DNA of 64,000 bases from Desulforamulus hydrothermalis Lam5 = DSM 18033 (lineage in GTDB: Bacteria; Bacillota; Desulfotomaculia; Desulfotomaculales; Desulfotomaculaceae), in the NCBI RefSeq assembly GCF_000315365.1, contig NZ_CAOS01000003.1:62001-126000 (forward strand), written 5' to 3'. Made by a program: the position numbers and the translations under genes. Shown here piece by piece: positions 1 to 7,858 of the stretch (its first letter is position 1; every line of letters begins with the position of its first letter). Under the pieces are notes generated by a model. The model made no database searches, had not been told where the DNA came from, and was given only the letters and a program-made list of their open reading frames with translations.

Positions 1-72
1 GCTGAAGCCAAGCATTGGAGTATAACCGCATCCGATCGGGCCAAAATAATAAAAACCTGGAAAGGGGGTTAA
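1..72 (+). CDS. C-terminal fragment of an upstream gene (partial)
   Basis: Frame 1 is open from the first base and ends at a TAA at 70-72, giving 23 residues ending KIIKTWKGG. The stop overlaps the ribosome binding site of the next small gene, as expected for neighbours in one transcript. Too little is visible to assign a function, and it could be chance. Confidence 0.3.
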   Translation, partial: AEAKHWSITASDRAKIIKTWKGG

Positions 73-75
73 ATA

Positions 76-243
76 ATGAAACGACAGAAACCAAAAGAAA
101 ATTTCGCTGCCGGTAAAAAATTTGTTCAGGAACCCACTGGGTCAGCCACAAAAATTAAGGTTGACGGCCAAGGTGATTATGATTTTTATCAGCCTGCCAA
201 TACAGGCAATTCGGGCAGCGGCGACAATCCTTTGGCAGAATAA
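76..243 (+). CDS. Small hydrophilic protein of unknown function, 55 aa
   Basis: ATG at 76 follows a strong Shine-Dalgarno (AAAGGGGG at 61-68) with normal spacing, and the frame runs to TAA at 241-243. The product starts MKRQKPKENF, has a Lys-rich first half and a Gly/Asn/Ser-rich acidic tail ending NPLAE. There is no membrane segment, signal peptide or Cys motif. I do not recognise the family. It is probably soluble and intrinsically flexible. The preceding stop overlaps its ribosome binding site, so it may be the last gene of an operon entering from the left. It is followed by copy 1 of the dispersed repeat. Confidence 0.6.
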   Translation: MKRQKPKENFAAGKKFVQEPTGSATKIKVDGQGDYDFYQPANTGNSGSGDNPLAE

Positions 244-298
244 ACAAATCCCCGGGACTGTCGGCAAAATTATTACATGACCGTGTTACTAAACCTTT

Positions 299-602
299 GC
301 CTGGTCAGGTGATGACCAGGACAGAGTGTCGACAAACATTAGCGGTGGTTTATGATCCCCTTTGGCTCCGGTCTACGCACCGACAGCACTATGATTCGCT
401 CCGGTCGCCCTTGGGGTCGCCTCAAACGGGCCATCCTGGCCCGGTTCGGCTGGCGCCCACGTCCTGTGGCGCCCCCCAATGGCTCCTTTCGCTCATCAAG
501 TGCTGTGACCGGTGCTTCGACAAGTCGCCGGCAGGGGACCATAAAACCACCTTACTTTGTTTTAACCCTTTGTCTTCAGTCTGGCCTGGTCAGGTGACCA
601 GG
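299..602 (+). repeat. Dispersed GC-rich non-coding repeat, copy 1
   Basis: The core at about 328-565 is closely similar to the reverse complement of 28440-28690. Shared blocks include TATGATCCCCTTTGGCTC, GGTCTACGCACCGACAGCA, CCCAATGGCTCCTTT and ACAAGTCGCCGGC. Reading frames are not conserved, because copy 2 lacks one C just after the first block, so the element is not a gene despite open frames across it. In this copy the core is bracketed by direct repeats of GCCTGGTCAGGTGA (299-312 and 584-597), each part of an imperfect palindrome. It fills the gap between the 55-aa gene and the convergent radical SAM gene. Confidence 0.8.
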
Positions 603-614
603 AATTTTTCTTTT

Positions 615-1211
615 TTAGTGAGTCGGCTGTCTGAGACGGAATTCCGCCCCCAATTTCTTGGCCAAAGAGCGGCAGGCCTCAAGATCAACTCCCGGCCATG
701 CCACCACAGACAAAATTACCCGGGGAATCACACCCACACATTTTTTAACAAAATCCAGCATAGAATAATAGGCCTGCTCACCTTGTACGGGCTGACAAAG
801 TTTTACATAGGTAGCGGCATCCTGGGCGTTTAACGATATGGAAATAACGTCCACCAATCCGGCCAGCTCCGGCACGATATTGCGCCCGTAAATAAGGTTG
901 GCCTGCCCGTTAGTGTTTACTCTAATTATTCTTGCCCCTCTCTTTTTTAATTCAGCCGCTGCGCTCCGCACCAGTTCCAACCGGCACAGAGGTTCTCCGT
1001 AACCACAAAAAACAATCTCTTGATAATCTTGCGGATTCGGTACGGCAGCCAATACTTCCTGAACAGACGGTTCTTTGCTAAGCCATAAGTTATAACCAAC
1101 ACCTGTTTTCGTCTGCCGTATGCAAAAGATGCATTTATTATAACACCGGTTGGTAATGTTTAAATACAAGCTGTTACCTATGCAATAACTTACCACAAAT
1201 TCTTTTTCCAT
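615..1211 (-). CDS. TatD-linked type radical SAM protein
   Basis: This 198-aa protein carries the radical SAM cluster motif CYNKCIFC (Cys23, Cys27, Cys30). A GYGEP-type motif near residue 90 and an NTNG segment near residue 120 belong to SAM binding. Length and order fit the short radical SAM family usually encoded beside tatD nucleases; the reaction of that family is unknown. It should hold one 4Fe-4S cluster and act in the cytoplasm. No tatD gene lies next to it here. Its 3' end faces the dispersed repeat, and its start diverges from the TIGR04086-like membrane gene. Radical SAM membership is certain; the subfamily is from recall. Confidence 0.8.
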   Translation of the reverse strand: MEKEFVVSYCIGNSLYLNITNRCYNKCIFCIRQTKTGVGYNLWLSKEPSVQEVLAAVPNPQDYQEIVFCGYGEPLCRLELVRSAAAELKKRGARIIRVNTNGQANLIYGRNIVPELAGLVDVISISLNAQDAATYVKLCQPVQGEQAYYSMLDFVKKCVGVIPRVILSVVAWPGVDLEACRSLAKKLGAEFRLRQPTH

Positions 1212-1290
1212 TTAACCTGCCCCTTATCATGTCATAAAATAAACCCTGAAACCATAAAAATATGTTAAAAAGTGTAAGGAGGTAAAAAAT

Positions 1291-1692
1291 ATGGCACTCC
1301 TGAAACAGGAAACACCCGGCACGCCGGTGATCCATTTCTCCTCCGTCTGGCGCGGCACCCTGGTAGCTCTGGTTTTTTCCCTATGCTTAAGTATTTTGGC
1401 CGGACTGGCCTATTATTTTACCGGTTTGTCCGAAAACACCATGCCCTGGGTGGCCGGCGGCATACTTTTTGTCAGTGTGGTTACGGGCAGTGGTTATGCC
1501 GCTAAAAGAGCCCGCAGCAAAGGCTTGTTTAACGGGCTGGGGGTCGGCATCTTCACCTTTATTATTATCTGGCTGCTGGTAGGTTTATTTTTGCCCGGAC
1601 AGGTGTTGCTGCCGGGGGCGTTGAGTAAGTTTGTTTTAACGCTGTTAGCCGGCTCTCTGGGTGGCATGCTTGGTATCGGCCTGGCCTCTTAG
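1291..1692 (+). CDS. TIGR04086-like small membrane protein
   Basis: The 133-aa product has a short polar N-terminus and four hydrophobic segments at about 24-43, 51-67, 84-101 and 110-130, so it is an integral membrane protein. The Gly-rich last helix pair (GSLGGMLGIGLAS) and overall size resemble the TIGR04086/YrzE family found widely in spore-forming Firmicutes, whose role is unknown. A strong AAGGAGG lies about 10 bases before the ATG. It is a single gene, divergent from the radical SAM gene and convergent with the histidine kinase, with only six bases between the two stops. No catalytic motif is visible. Confidence 0.7.
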   Translation: MALLKQETPGTPVIHFSSVWRGTLVALVFSLCLSILAGLAYYFTGLSENTMPWVAGGILFVSVVTGSGYAAKRARSKGLFNGLGVGIFTFIIIWLLVGLFLPGQVLLPGALSKFVLTLLAGSLGGMLGIGLAS

Positions 1693-1698
1693 CTTTAG

Positions 1699-2970
1699 CT
1701 AAGGGGTCTTTGCTTTCTCGTAATTGACCAGGGGGAGTTTGACGGTAAACGTACTTCCTTTGCCGGGTAGCGACTTGACAGATATTCTGCCGCCGTGGTT
1801 ATCAATGATTTGATAACTTACCGGCAAGCCCAAACCTGTGGCTTCCGGCCGGGTCGTGAAAAAGGGATAAAAAATCTGAGTCATTTTTTCCCTGGGGATA
1901 CCCGTTCCGGTATCTGTAAAGGTAATTTCCATAATATCTTCCGCAGTGAGATAACGGGCCGCTACTGTTAAGGTGCCGCCGTAAGGCATGGCGTGAATGG
2001 CGTTGCTTGCCAGGTGCCAGAATGCTTGTTGTATCTGGTCTTCATCCAATACCATCAGAGGCAACCGGTGATTGTACTGTTTCTCAATTATTATGCTGCG
2101 GCGGTTGGCTTCTGCCGCCACCGTAAGCAAAACCTTATCCAGCACAGCCGGCAAAGAGGCAAAACTAAGATTAGGCGTACGCCGACGGGCTAACTGCAAA
2201 AGTTCGTTAATTATGCGGTTAATCTGGCCAATCTCCTGCAGCATTATGGCCACATATTCCCTGGCCGGGTCCCCTTCTTGAAAGCGCCGGCTCAAAAGCT
2301 GGATTAACCCTTGTACAGTGGTAAGCGGGTTGCGAATTTCGTGCGCAGTGCCGGCCGCCAGTTCACTAATCATAGCTAACTTGCCCCGCTGGCTTAAATA
2401 GTTGCTCAACAGTGAATGTTCCGTTACCGGCAGAGCGATCAGCATGGCACCGGCAGACTGTCCGTCTTTCTTTAATATTTCTGCTGTACACAGCAAATAG
2501 TATTTCAGGTCGTCTTCACGCTGGTATATATAATGCTGTTCATGGTAGACCTGCTTGTCTTTTAATGTCTGGGCCAAAAAAAATAACGGATTGTCATTGG
2601 TAAAAGACAAGGCAAAAAGATTAATAGGCTCTTTAAGATCTGAGATGCCGCATATTTCTCCGGCTAAATCATTAATGGCCGTGATCTGCCCCCGCTTGTC
2701 CGCCACAATCAAAGGAACCGGCAGATCCTGAAACACAACCGGAGATTGTGTTTTAGTTTTATCCGCCAACTCTTTGATCCGGGCAGTAACACGTCGATAA
2801 AGCATAATGCAAGGGCCGGCCGCCAGCAGCACTTGTAAACAACAGGCAGCCGCTACTGTCAACCCAAGTGTTTTGGCCAGCCAGTGAGTAAAAACAAAAG
2901 TTGCCAGTTGCAAAACAAACATAGCAATCCAAAATTGATTGGTCAGAGTCAACACCTCTTTGCTAACCAA
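1699..2970 (-). CDS. Membrane sensor histidine kinase (PAS, HisKA, HATPase)
   Basis: The 423-aa protein has two N-terminal membrane helices (about 12-30 and 36-57), a PAS-like domain at about 75-185, and a dimerisation H-box GTAHEIRNPL with phosphoacceptor His210. The ATPase domain shows an N-box (HLASNAIHAM), a G1 box (DTGTGIP) and a G2 box (GLGLPVSYQI). Sequences around the H-box (ELAAGTAHEIRNPLTTVQG) resemble KinB/KinE-type sporulation kinases, which phosphorylate Spo0F or Spo0A. There is no response regulator next to it, so it is an orphan. A role in starting sporulation is an inference from architecture and from the spore genes nearby. Confidence 0.85.
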   Translation of the reverse strand: MVSKEVLTLTNQFWIAMFVLQLATFVFTHWLAKTLGLTVAAACCLQVLLAAGPCIMLYRRVTARIKELADKTKTQSPVVFQDLPVPLIVADKRGQITAINDLAGEICGISDLKEPINLFALSFTNDNPLFFLAQTLKDKQVYHEQHYIYQREDDLKYYLLCTAEILKKDGQSAGAMLIALPVTEHSLLSNYLSQRGKLAMISELAAGTAHEIRNPLTTVQGLIQLLSRRFQEGDPAREYVAIMLQEIGQINRIINELLQLARRRTPNLSFASLPAVLDKVLLTVAAEANRRSIIIEKQYNHRLPLMVLDEDQIQQAFWHLASNAIHAMPYGGTLTVAARYLTAEDIMEITFTDTGTGIPREKMTQIFYPFFTTRPEATGLGLPVSYQIIDNHGGRISVKSLPGKGSTFTVKLPLVNYEKAKTP

Positions 2971-3063
2971 AATGTTATATATTGTAAATTCGAGGTATTT
3001 ATTGTAAATCCTGCTCTGACCAACCGGTTACCCTATATCTTCAATAGGGGTGCTGAAAGTTTG

Positions 3064-3086
3064 AAGGCAAGCCAACGGCCTGCCTT
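3064..3086 (-). terminator. Stem-loop downstream of the spoVM-like gene
   Basis: AAGGCAAGCC (3064-3073) pairs with GGCCTGCCTT (3077-3086) with one mismatch or wobble and a three-base loop, nine bases beyond the spoVM-like stop. There is no long T run, so termination efficiency is uncertain. Confidence 0.45.
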
Positions 3087-3095
3087 ACAACCAAA

Positions 3096-3161
3096 CTATT
3101 GCCAAATTTTCAGCAAAATAGAACGAATCAGATTAGGCAGCCGTACAAAGTACACACGCAT
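3096..3161 (-). CDS. spoVM: SpoVM-like spore coat-assembly peptide, 21 aa
   Basis: A 21-residue frame starts with ATG at 3161, ten bases after AGGGGTGA, and ends at TAG. The peptide begins MRVYFVRLPN and continues as an amphipathic basic helix ending KIWQ. Bacillus subtilis SpoVM (26 aa) begins MKFYTIKLPK; the pattern of basic and hydrophobic residues and the key Pro9 match exactly in position. SpoVM inserts into the curved forespore outer membrane and anchors the coat-basement ATPase SpoIVA. A sigma-E-like promoter lies about 50 bases upstream. The peptide is about five residues shorter than the Bacillus protein. The gene is short enough that automatic annotation usually misses it. Confidence 0.7.
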   Translation of the reverse strand: MRVYFVRLPNLIRSILLKIWQ

Positions 3162-3213
3162 TACAATCACCCCTCATTATTTTTCAGTTCCTTTTCATAT
3201 TATTTCTCTGGGG

Positions 3214-3244
3214 TTTGATATGTGCATCTGTGTAACAATATGAC
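3214..3244 (-). promoter_or_regulatory. Candidate sigma-E promoter of the spoVM-like gene
   Basis: On the minus strand GTCATATT (3237-3244) is followed after 14 bases by CATATCAA (3215-3222). This fits the sporulation sigma-E consensus (about KMATATT, then CATACAMT). It lies some 50 bases before the 21-codon gene. spoVM is sigma-E dependent in Bacillus, so site and gene support each other. Confidence 0.55.
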
Positions 3245-3280
3245 GGCCGGGAGAAAAAAATGCCATTGGTTTAGGCCTAC

Positions 3281-3784
3281 TTAGAACTTTGGTACTTTGA
3301 TTTTACTGATCATTAAATATGAGAGCAACAGCATAGCCATGGGAAGAACCAATGCCGGCAGTTTGCCTAGGTAAATTATAATCAAGGCGATTATGCCGCC
3401 GGCCACAGTGATGGGCACCCCCATAAAACTGCCGGTAAAAGTTGTTACATTAAAACGGGCTAAACGCAAGGCGCCACACATAACAAAGGCCAGTGCGATG
3501 GCCAGCCCCAGATACCCCCAATCGGATAACTGCAGGGCATAAGCCAGAATGGCCGGGGCTACGCCAAAAGAAACCAGATCAGCCAGGGAATCCAATTCTT
3601 TGCCAAAATCTGAGGTGACCTGAAGTTTTCTGGCCACTTTGCCGTCCAGGTAATCCATTAAGCCGGCCAGCAAAATCATTATGCCACCCTGCATGTACGC
3701 CTGATCTAACGCCAGTACCAAAGCAAAAACACCAAACAATAAATTTCCCAGTGTAAATAAACTGGGTATGTGTTGTCCCTTCAT
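3281..3784 (-). CDS. pssA: CDP-diacylglycerol-serine O-phosphatidyltransferase
   Basis: This integral membrane enzyme joins serine to CDP-diacylglycerol to make phosphatidylserine, the precursor of phosphatidylethanolamine. The complete CDP-alcohol phosphotransferase motif is present: DGKVARK, then Gly, Asp and Asp at the set spacing (DFGKELDSLAD). Several hydrophobic helices follow. I place the start at ATG 3784 (MKGQHIPSLF, 167 aa), six bases after GGGGAGG; an in-frame ATG six codons earlier has no ribosome binding site. Related CDP-alcohol transferases such as pgsA make phosphatidylglycerol phosphate, but the short size and GKELDSLADLVSFG region favour PssA. It is a single gene between the spoVM-like gene and dinG. 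Confidence 0.85.
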   Translation of the reverse strand: MKGQHIPSLFTLGNLLFGVFALVLALDQAYMQGGIMILLAGLMDYLDGKVARKLQVTSDFGKELDSLADLVSFGVAPAILAYALQLSDWGYLGLAIALAFVMCGALRLARFNVTTFTGSFMGVPITVAGGIIALIIIYLGKLPALVLPMAMLLLSYLMISKIKVPKF

Positions 3785-3877
3785 CAGGAACCTCCCCGTC
3801 ATGATATTTGCATACAGAACCTAATGTATTACTTTATTTTAGCATCTCAAAGCCCGGAGTAAAAGGGGGATGCCAAA

Positions 3878-6670
3878 TTATTCTTTCCTGCTGCCCAGCC
3901 ACGCCTTTACTTGATGTACAATTTGCTGCCAGCTGCCCCGAAAATGTTCCCCCAGGGGAAGGGAATTAAAAAACTTTGCCCCGTATTTTTTTTCCACCAA
4001 GCGGCTATCCAAAATGACCACCACTCCTTTATCCCCTGCATCCCTGATTAACCGGCCAAAACCCTGTTTAAATTTGATAACCGCGTGGGGAATTTGGTAA
4101 TCCCGAAAACCGTTGCGCCCCTGTCGGGCTATTTTTTGCAACCGGGCTTCCAACAGCGGGTGATTTGGCGGAGCAAAGGGAAGTTTAACAATAATTACAC
4201 AGGACAGTGCTTCCCCGGGAATATCTACACCCTCCCAAAAACTGGCCGCCCCCAATAAAACTGTGCGCTGTCCGGCGGCAAATTGTTCTACCAGGCGACG
4301 GCGGCTACCGTCCAACTCATGGCCCAATAAGCAAAGGTCTGCTCTTTCGCAGGGGTCCTTTAACCGGTGATATACTTCCCGCAGAGAGCGGTGAGATGTA
4401 AAGAGTACCAGGGTACGGCCTTGGGCAGCCATTGAGATGTTGTAGACGGCCCGGGCCAGTTCGTCATGATAATGGTTGTCGCCCGTTTGAACAGGTTGAA
4501 TGTCATTGGCGGCACATAACAAGGCCTGCTTGGCATAGTTAAAGGGAGAAGCCAACTGCTTTTCGATAATTTTGTCTGCCGGCAGAACATCTAAGCCGAT
4601 GCTTTTGGCAAAGTGCTTAAAGCTGCCGTCCACTGTTATGGTAGCAGAAGTTAAGATAACCGGGCGTGTTTCCGCAAACAGTTTTGCCCGCAGCAGCGGC
4701 CCCACATCAATTGGGGCAGCCCGCAAAGCCAGCTCCGACCGCTGGCCGCTCCCTTCCACCCAGTACACGTAATCGTCTTCATGGTGGCGGCAGATCCTTT
4801 CAAGGTTATGGGCAATGCCCTCGCCAACCGCAGCCAGGGCAGCCAGTTCTCTGGCCGGGGCCGGCAGATCATCTGTAAAAACTGTCGCTTCGCTCAGTCG
4901 TTCGGCCAATTTTACCATCAACCGGCTCAGGGAAAGCAACTGTACCAGCAGGTTATCCAGCGCAGAGTCAAGGGCGGCCGGCAAGCAGGCAACCTCGTCC
5001 CTATTGTCTGCCGGGCCGAATCTTACCGCCCACCTGCCTTCATAGTTGACAGCGCTGTTTTCAATCCAGCGAGCTAACATTTCAAAAAAGCTATTGGCTG
5101 CTTCTCTGCACTGATGCCTTATTTCGGCTGACTGCCTAAGCAAATTTAACCATTCCTGCTGATGATCGGTGATAACAAAGCCGTCCAACTTGCTGAGCTG
5201 CTTGCCGGCCGCCGCAAGCCAGCGCAGAACTTCTGACCGTCCGCTGCTGCTGCCCAGGTGTTCGGTGGCACAAGACTCCAGATGATGTGCCTCGTCTATT
5301 ATGAGGGGGCCGTAAGACGGCAGCACCCGGTTGTCAGCGTTGGCATCGCTAAGCAGTAAAGAATGGTTAACCACCACAAGATCTGCCCTGTCTGCTTGAC
5401 GCCGCGCCGCCATAAAGAAACATTTTTCCTTAAAATAGGGACAGCGGTTACTTAAACAACCTTCACTCTCACTGCAGACAGCCGCCCAGTAATCCTGTTC
5501 CTGATAAGACATTACCAGCTCACTTTTATCGCCGGTGCCGGTCTCATGCAGCCAAAGCATGACTTTGGCTAAAAAGCCGGCTTCTTCCGGTTGATGCTGT
5601 TGTTCCGACATGGCTAAATGCCAGCGGCGCAGACACAAATAATTACTGCGGCCCTTCATCAGGGCTGCTGTAAACTTAAAACCCGCCAGATTGGTTAATA
5701 AAGGCAGATCTTTATGCCATAATTGCTCCTGCAGAGTTATAGTGTGGGTGCTGATCAGCACCCGCTGGCTGTTTTTCACCGCCCAGCAAATGGCCGGCAC
5801 CAAATAAGCCAGGGATTTGCCGGTGCCTGTGCCGGCTTCCACCAGGAGATATTTGCTTTCGTTTAATGCCGTTACTACCCGGGCTGCCATATCGCACTGC
5901 TGTGGGCGATATTGAAATCGCGGCAGCGCTTCTGACAGATTTCCTGCCGGTCCCAAAACAGCCATACATTCTTCAAGAGTAACAGGTACTGCGGCCTGGG
6001 GTTGCCGCTCTTTAACAGAAACTTCCACCGGCCTGGCCCCCGGCGCCTGATAAGTTAATTTACGGTCCGGAAATTGTTTTAAGATCTTAACGCTTAATTT
6101 TTCCAGCACCGGATGCCAGGGCGAGGCCGCTTGTTTCAACAGTTGGCTCAATTGCCAGACCAGCTCAGCCTCTAACCCGCTTAAACGCTCCAGCAAAGCC
6201 AGCAGCAGCCGGGCAGCCCCAAGGGCGTCATCCAGCGCCCGGTGCTGCTGCTCCAGGGGCAGCCCCAAATTATGGCATAAATCGCCCAGGCGATGGCTGG
6301 GGGCCGAGGGCAATAAATACTGAGCCAATTCCAGTGTATCAAAAAGCGGATTGGCAATGGTCTGCCCGGCAGCGGCAGACAAAAAGTTACCGTCGAACTT
6401 AATGTTATGTCCTACCAGGGGTAAACGGTCAATAAAAGATAAAACTTCGGGCAGGATTTCTTGCAGCAAGGGTGCTGTGCTGAAATCCTCATCTTGCAGG
6501 CCCGTTAAACGCTTTATTCTAACCGGCAGCGGTTGCCGGGGGCGAACCAGTGTCTGAAAGCGATCTGTTTCCTGGCCGTCAACATATTTAACCAACCCGA
6601 TCTCAATTATTTCATCCTGCCAGCAGTTTAGACCGGTGGTTTCCAGATCCATGGCCACGAAGTTTAACAT
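3878..6670 (-). CDS. dinG: DinG family helicase with N-terminal DnaQ-type exonuclease
   Basis: The 930-aa protein begins with a DEDDh 3'-5' exonuclease domain (residues 1-165: MDLETTGL, HNIKFDGNFL, HRALDDA). An XPD-like superfamily 2 helicase follows, with Walker A EAGTGTGKS (278-286), DEAH box (IIDEAHHLE, about 457-465) and C-terminal motifs ending in GRLIRD. Cys346, Cys405, Cys410 and Cys417 match the four iron-sulfur ligands of enterobacterial DinG, whereas the best-studied Gram-positive homologues lack them. It probably unwinds R-loops, flaps or G-quadruplexes in DNA repair. It stands alone, with a candidate -10 (TATAAT, 6765-6770) upstream. Confidence 0.9.
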   Translation of the reverse strand: MLNFVAMDLETTGLNCWQDEIIEIGLVKYVDGQETDRFQTLVRPRQPLPVRIKRLTGLQDEDFSTAPLLQEILPEVLSFIDRLPLVGHNIKFDGNFLSAAAGQTIANPLFDTLELAQYLLPSAPSHRLGDLCHNLGLPLEQQHRALDDALGAARLLLALLERLSGLEAELVWQLSQLLKQAASPWHPVLEKLSVKILKQFPDRKLTYQAPGARPVEVSVKERQPQAAVPVTLEECMAVLGPAGNLSEALPRFQYRPQQCDMAARVVTALNESKYLLVEAGTGTGKSLAYLVPAICWAVKNSQRVLISTHTITLQEQLWHKDLPLLTNLAGFKFTAALMKGRSNYLCLRRWHLAMSEQQHQPEEAGFLAKVMLWLHETGTGDKSELVMSYQEQDYWAAVCSESEGCLSNRCPYFKEKCFFMAARRQADRADLVVVNHSLLLSDANADNRVLPSYGPLIIDEAHHLESCATEHLGSSSGRSEVLRWLAAAGKQLSKLDGFVITDHQQEWLNLLRQSAEIRHQCREAANSFFEMLARWIENSAVNYEGRWAVRFGPADNRDEVACLPAALDSALDNLLVQLLSLSRLMVKLAERLSEATVFTDDLPAPARELAALAAVGEGIAHNLERICRHHEDDYVYWVEGSGQRSELALRAAPIDVGPLLRAKLFAETRPVILTSATITVDGSFKHFAKSIGLDVLPADKIIEKQLASPFNYAKQALLCAANDIQPVQTGDNHYHDELARAVYNISMAAQGRTLVLFTSHRSLREVYHRLKDPCERADLCLLGHELDGSRRRLVEQFAAGQRTVLLGAASFWEGVDIPGEALSCVIIVKLPFAPPNHPLLEARLQKIARQGRNGFRDYQIPHAVIKFKQGFGRLIRDAGDKGVVVILDSRLVEKKYGAKFFNSLPLGEHFRGSWQQIVHQVKAWLGSRKE

Positions 6671-6852
6671 CCCTTAACTACCGCCTTCCTCATCGGGCTT
6701 CCGGCAAATTTGCCTTACTTAGTGTTTCGCCCGTTTAATCACGCTTCCTGCTGAGAACAAAACAATTATACCGTTATCTGTATGGGGCAAACAGTTCTTG
6801 TAACTTTGTCCACTCTGTGATTATACCGAAGGTATCATCGCAGGAAAAGTTC

Positions 6853-6886
6853 TTTGGTGTAAACCGGTCTGATATTTTGGTATAAT
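6853..6886 (+). promoter_or_regulatory. Extended -10 promoter of the 120-aa gene
   Basis: TGG followed by TATAAT (6878-6886) is an extended -10 about 33 bases before the GTG start at 6920. The only -35 candidate (TTTGGT at 6853) is spaced too far to be convincing, which is tolerable for extended -10 promoters. Confidence 0.5.
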
Positions 6887-6919
6887 ATCTTAAAATTGTC
6901 AGAAGGAAGGCGGTAAACC

Positions 6920-7282
6920 GTGAGCGCAGAAAGCACTCGTCTCAGGGAATCTTTGCTCCGATTGGAAGATGCTTTGGGCCAGGATTTTATTAAAAAAGAA
7001 GTGCATAAGATAAAAGGCTGGCCGCCGGAAGGATCATGCGGCTTGCACCCGCTGGTTTTACTGTGGTATAAGACCAGGGAAGATTTGGCCTTAACGGAAC
7101 TCACCGGCTGCCTGCCGCATTCCCGCTGGGTCCAGGAAACACTGCAGCTGGCTGACTGCTTAAAAAATTATGCCAACCACCCCTTATATCAGGACATGCT
7201 TCATCAACTACGGGACCCGGTCAACTGGCAGTCGGCAGTGGATCAAATGAAAAATTGGCAGAACCGGCAGGACGGTTGTTAA
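6920..7282 (+). CDS. Conserved-looking hypothetical protein, 120 aa
   Basis: The GTG start at 6920 follows AGAAGGAAGGCGG. The product is a soluble, mostly helical protein with Trp and Leu-rich segments (HPLVLLWYK, WQSAVDQMKNWQNRQDGC) and no membrane helix or metal motif. I do not recognise a family. It has its own promoter and lies just upstream of the cyclophilin gene in the same direction, but that gene also has its own promoter, so the two need not be co-expressed. Codon use and ribosome binding site make a real gene likely. Confidence 0.65.
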   Translation: MSAESTRLRESLLRLEDALGQDFIKKEVHKIKGWPPEGSCGLHPLVLLWYKTREDLALTELTGCLPHSRWVQETLQLADCLKNYANHPLYQDMLHQLRDPVNWQSAVDQMKNWQNRQDGC

Positions 7283-7305
7283 CTTAACTGCTATAGGTTT
7301 GTGAT

Positions 7306-7334
7306 TTGCCGGAATTTGCTTTCTGTAGTAGAAT
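7306..7334 (+). promoter_or_regulatory. Sigma-A promoter of the cyclophilin gene
   Basis: TTGCCG (7306-7311), a 17-base spacer and TAGAAT (7329-7334) lie 33 bases before the TTG start at 7368. Confidence 0.6.
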
Positions 7335-7367
7335 ATATGGGAATTTATCTAAAAGGAGGGTATTCTT

Positions 7368-7802
7368 TTGAAGAAAGGCAGTATTGAGCTGGAAAAGGGC
7401 GGGAAAATATTGATTGAATTTTTTGATCAGGCCGCCCCGGGAACGGTGGCTAATTTTGAAAAATTAGCTAACCAGGGATTTTACAACGGCTTAACCTTCC
7501 ACAGGGTTATTCCCGGTTTTGTAGCCCAGGGTGGCTGCCCATACGGTACCGGAACCGGCGGCCCCGGCTATACCATTAAGTGCGAAACTAAAAACAACCC
7601 CCATAAGCATGTCAGGGGCGCCTTATCAATGGCCCATGCCGGCAAAGATACAGGCGGCAGCCAGTTCTTCATTTGCTACGACGCTTTTCCCCATTTAGAC
7701 GGCGTACATACGGTGTTTGGTCAAGTGATTGAGGGTATGTCATATGTTGACCAAATTAAACCTGGCGATAAGATGAAAGAAGTAAAGGTTTGGGAAGAAT
7801 AG
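7368..7802 (+). CDS. Peptidyl-prolyl cis-trans isomerase, cyclophilin type
   Basis: The 144-aa single-domain cyclophilin catalyses cis-trans isomerisation of proline peptide bonds. Family signatures are visible in order: [13 protein letters not shown] (about 43-55, with the catalytic Arg), GALSMAHAG (about 84-92), GSQFFICYD and the final [10 protein letters not shown]. No signal peptide is present, so it acts in the cytoplasm. Translation starts at TTG 7368, seven bases after AAAAGGAGGG; no ATG fits. Length is normal for small bacterial cyclophilins of this group. It is monocistronic, with its own promoter and a strong terminator shared with the convergent hydrolase gene. Confidence 0.93.
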   Translation: MKKGSIELEKGGKILIEFFDQAAPGTVANFEKLANQGFYNGLTFHRVIPGFVAQGGCPYGTGTGGPGYTIKCETKNNPHKHVRGALSMAHAGKDTGGSQFFICYDAFPHLDGVHTVFGQVIEGMSYVDQIKPGDKMKEVKVWEE

Positions 7803-7858
7803 GCAAGTTGCCGGGCCATGCCAAAGTAGTTTTACAATTTTTATAACTCCTAAACAAA

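Noticed and set aside
297-833. Long open frames across repeat copy 1 (both strands)
   Set aside because: They lack ribosome binding sites, overlap the radical SAM gene, and the frame is broken in copy 2 by a single-base deletion.
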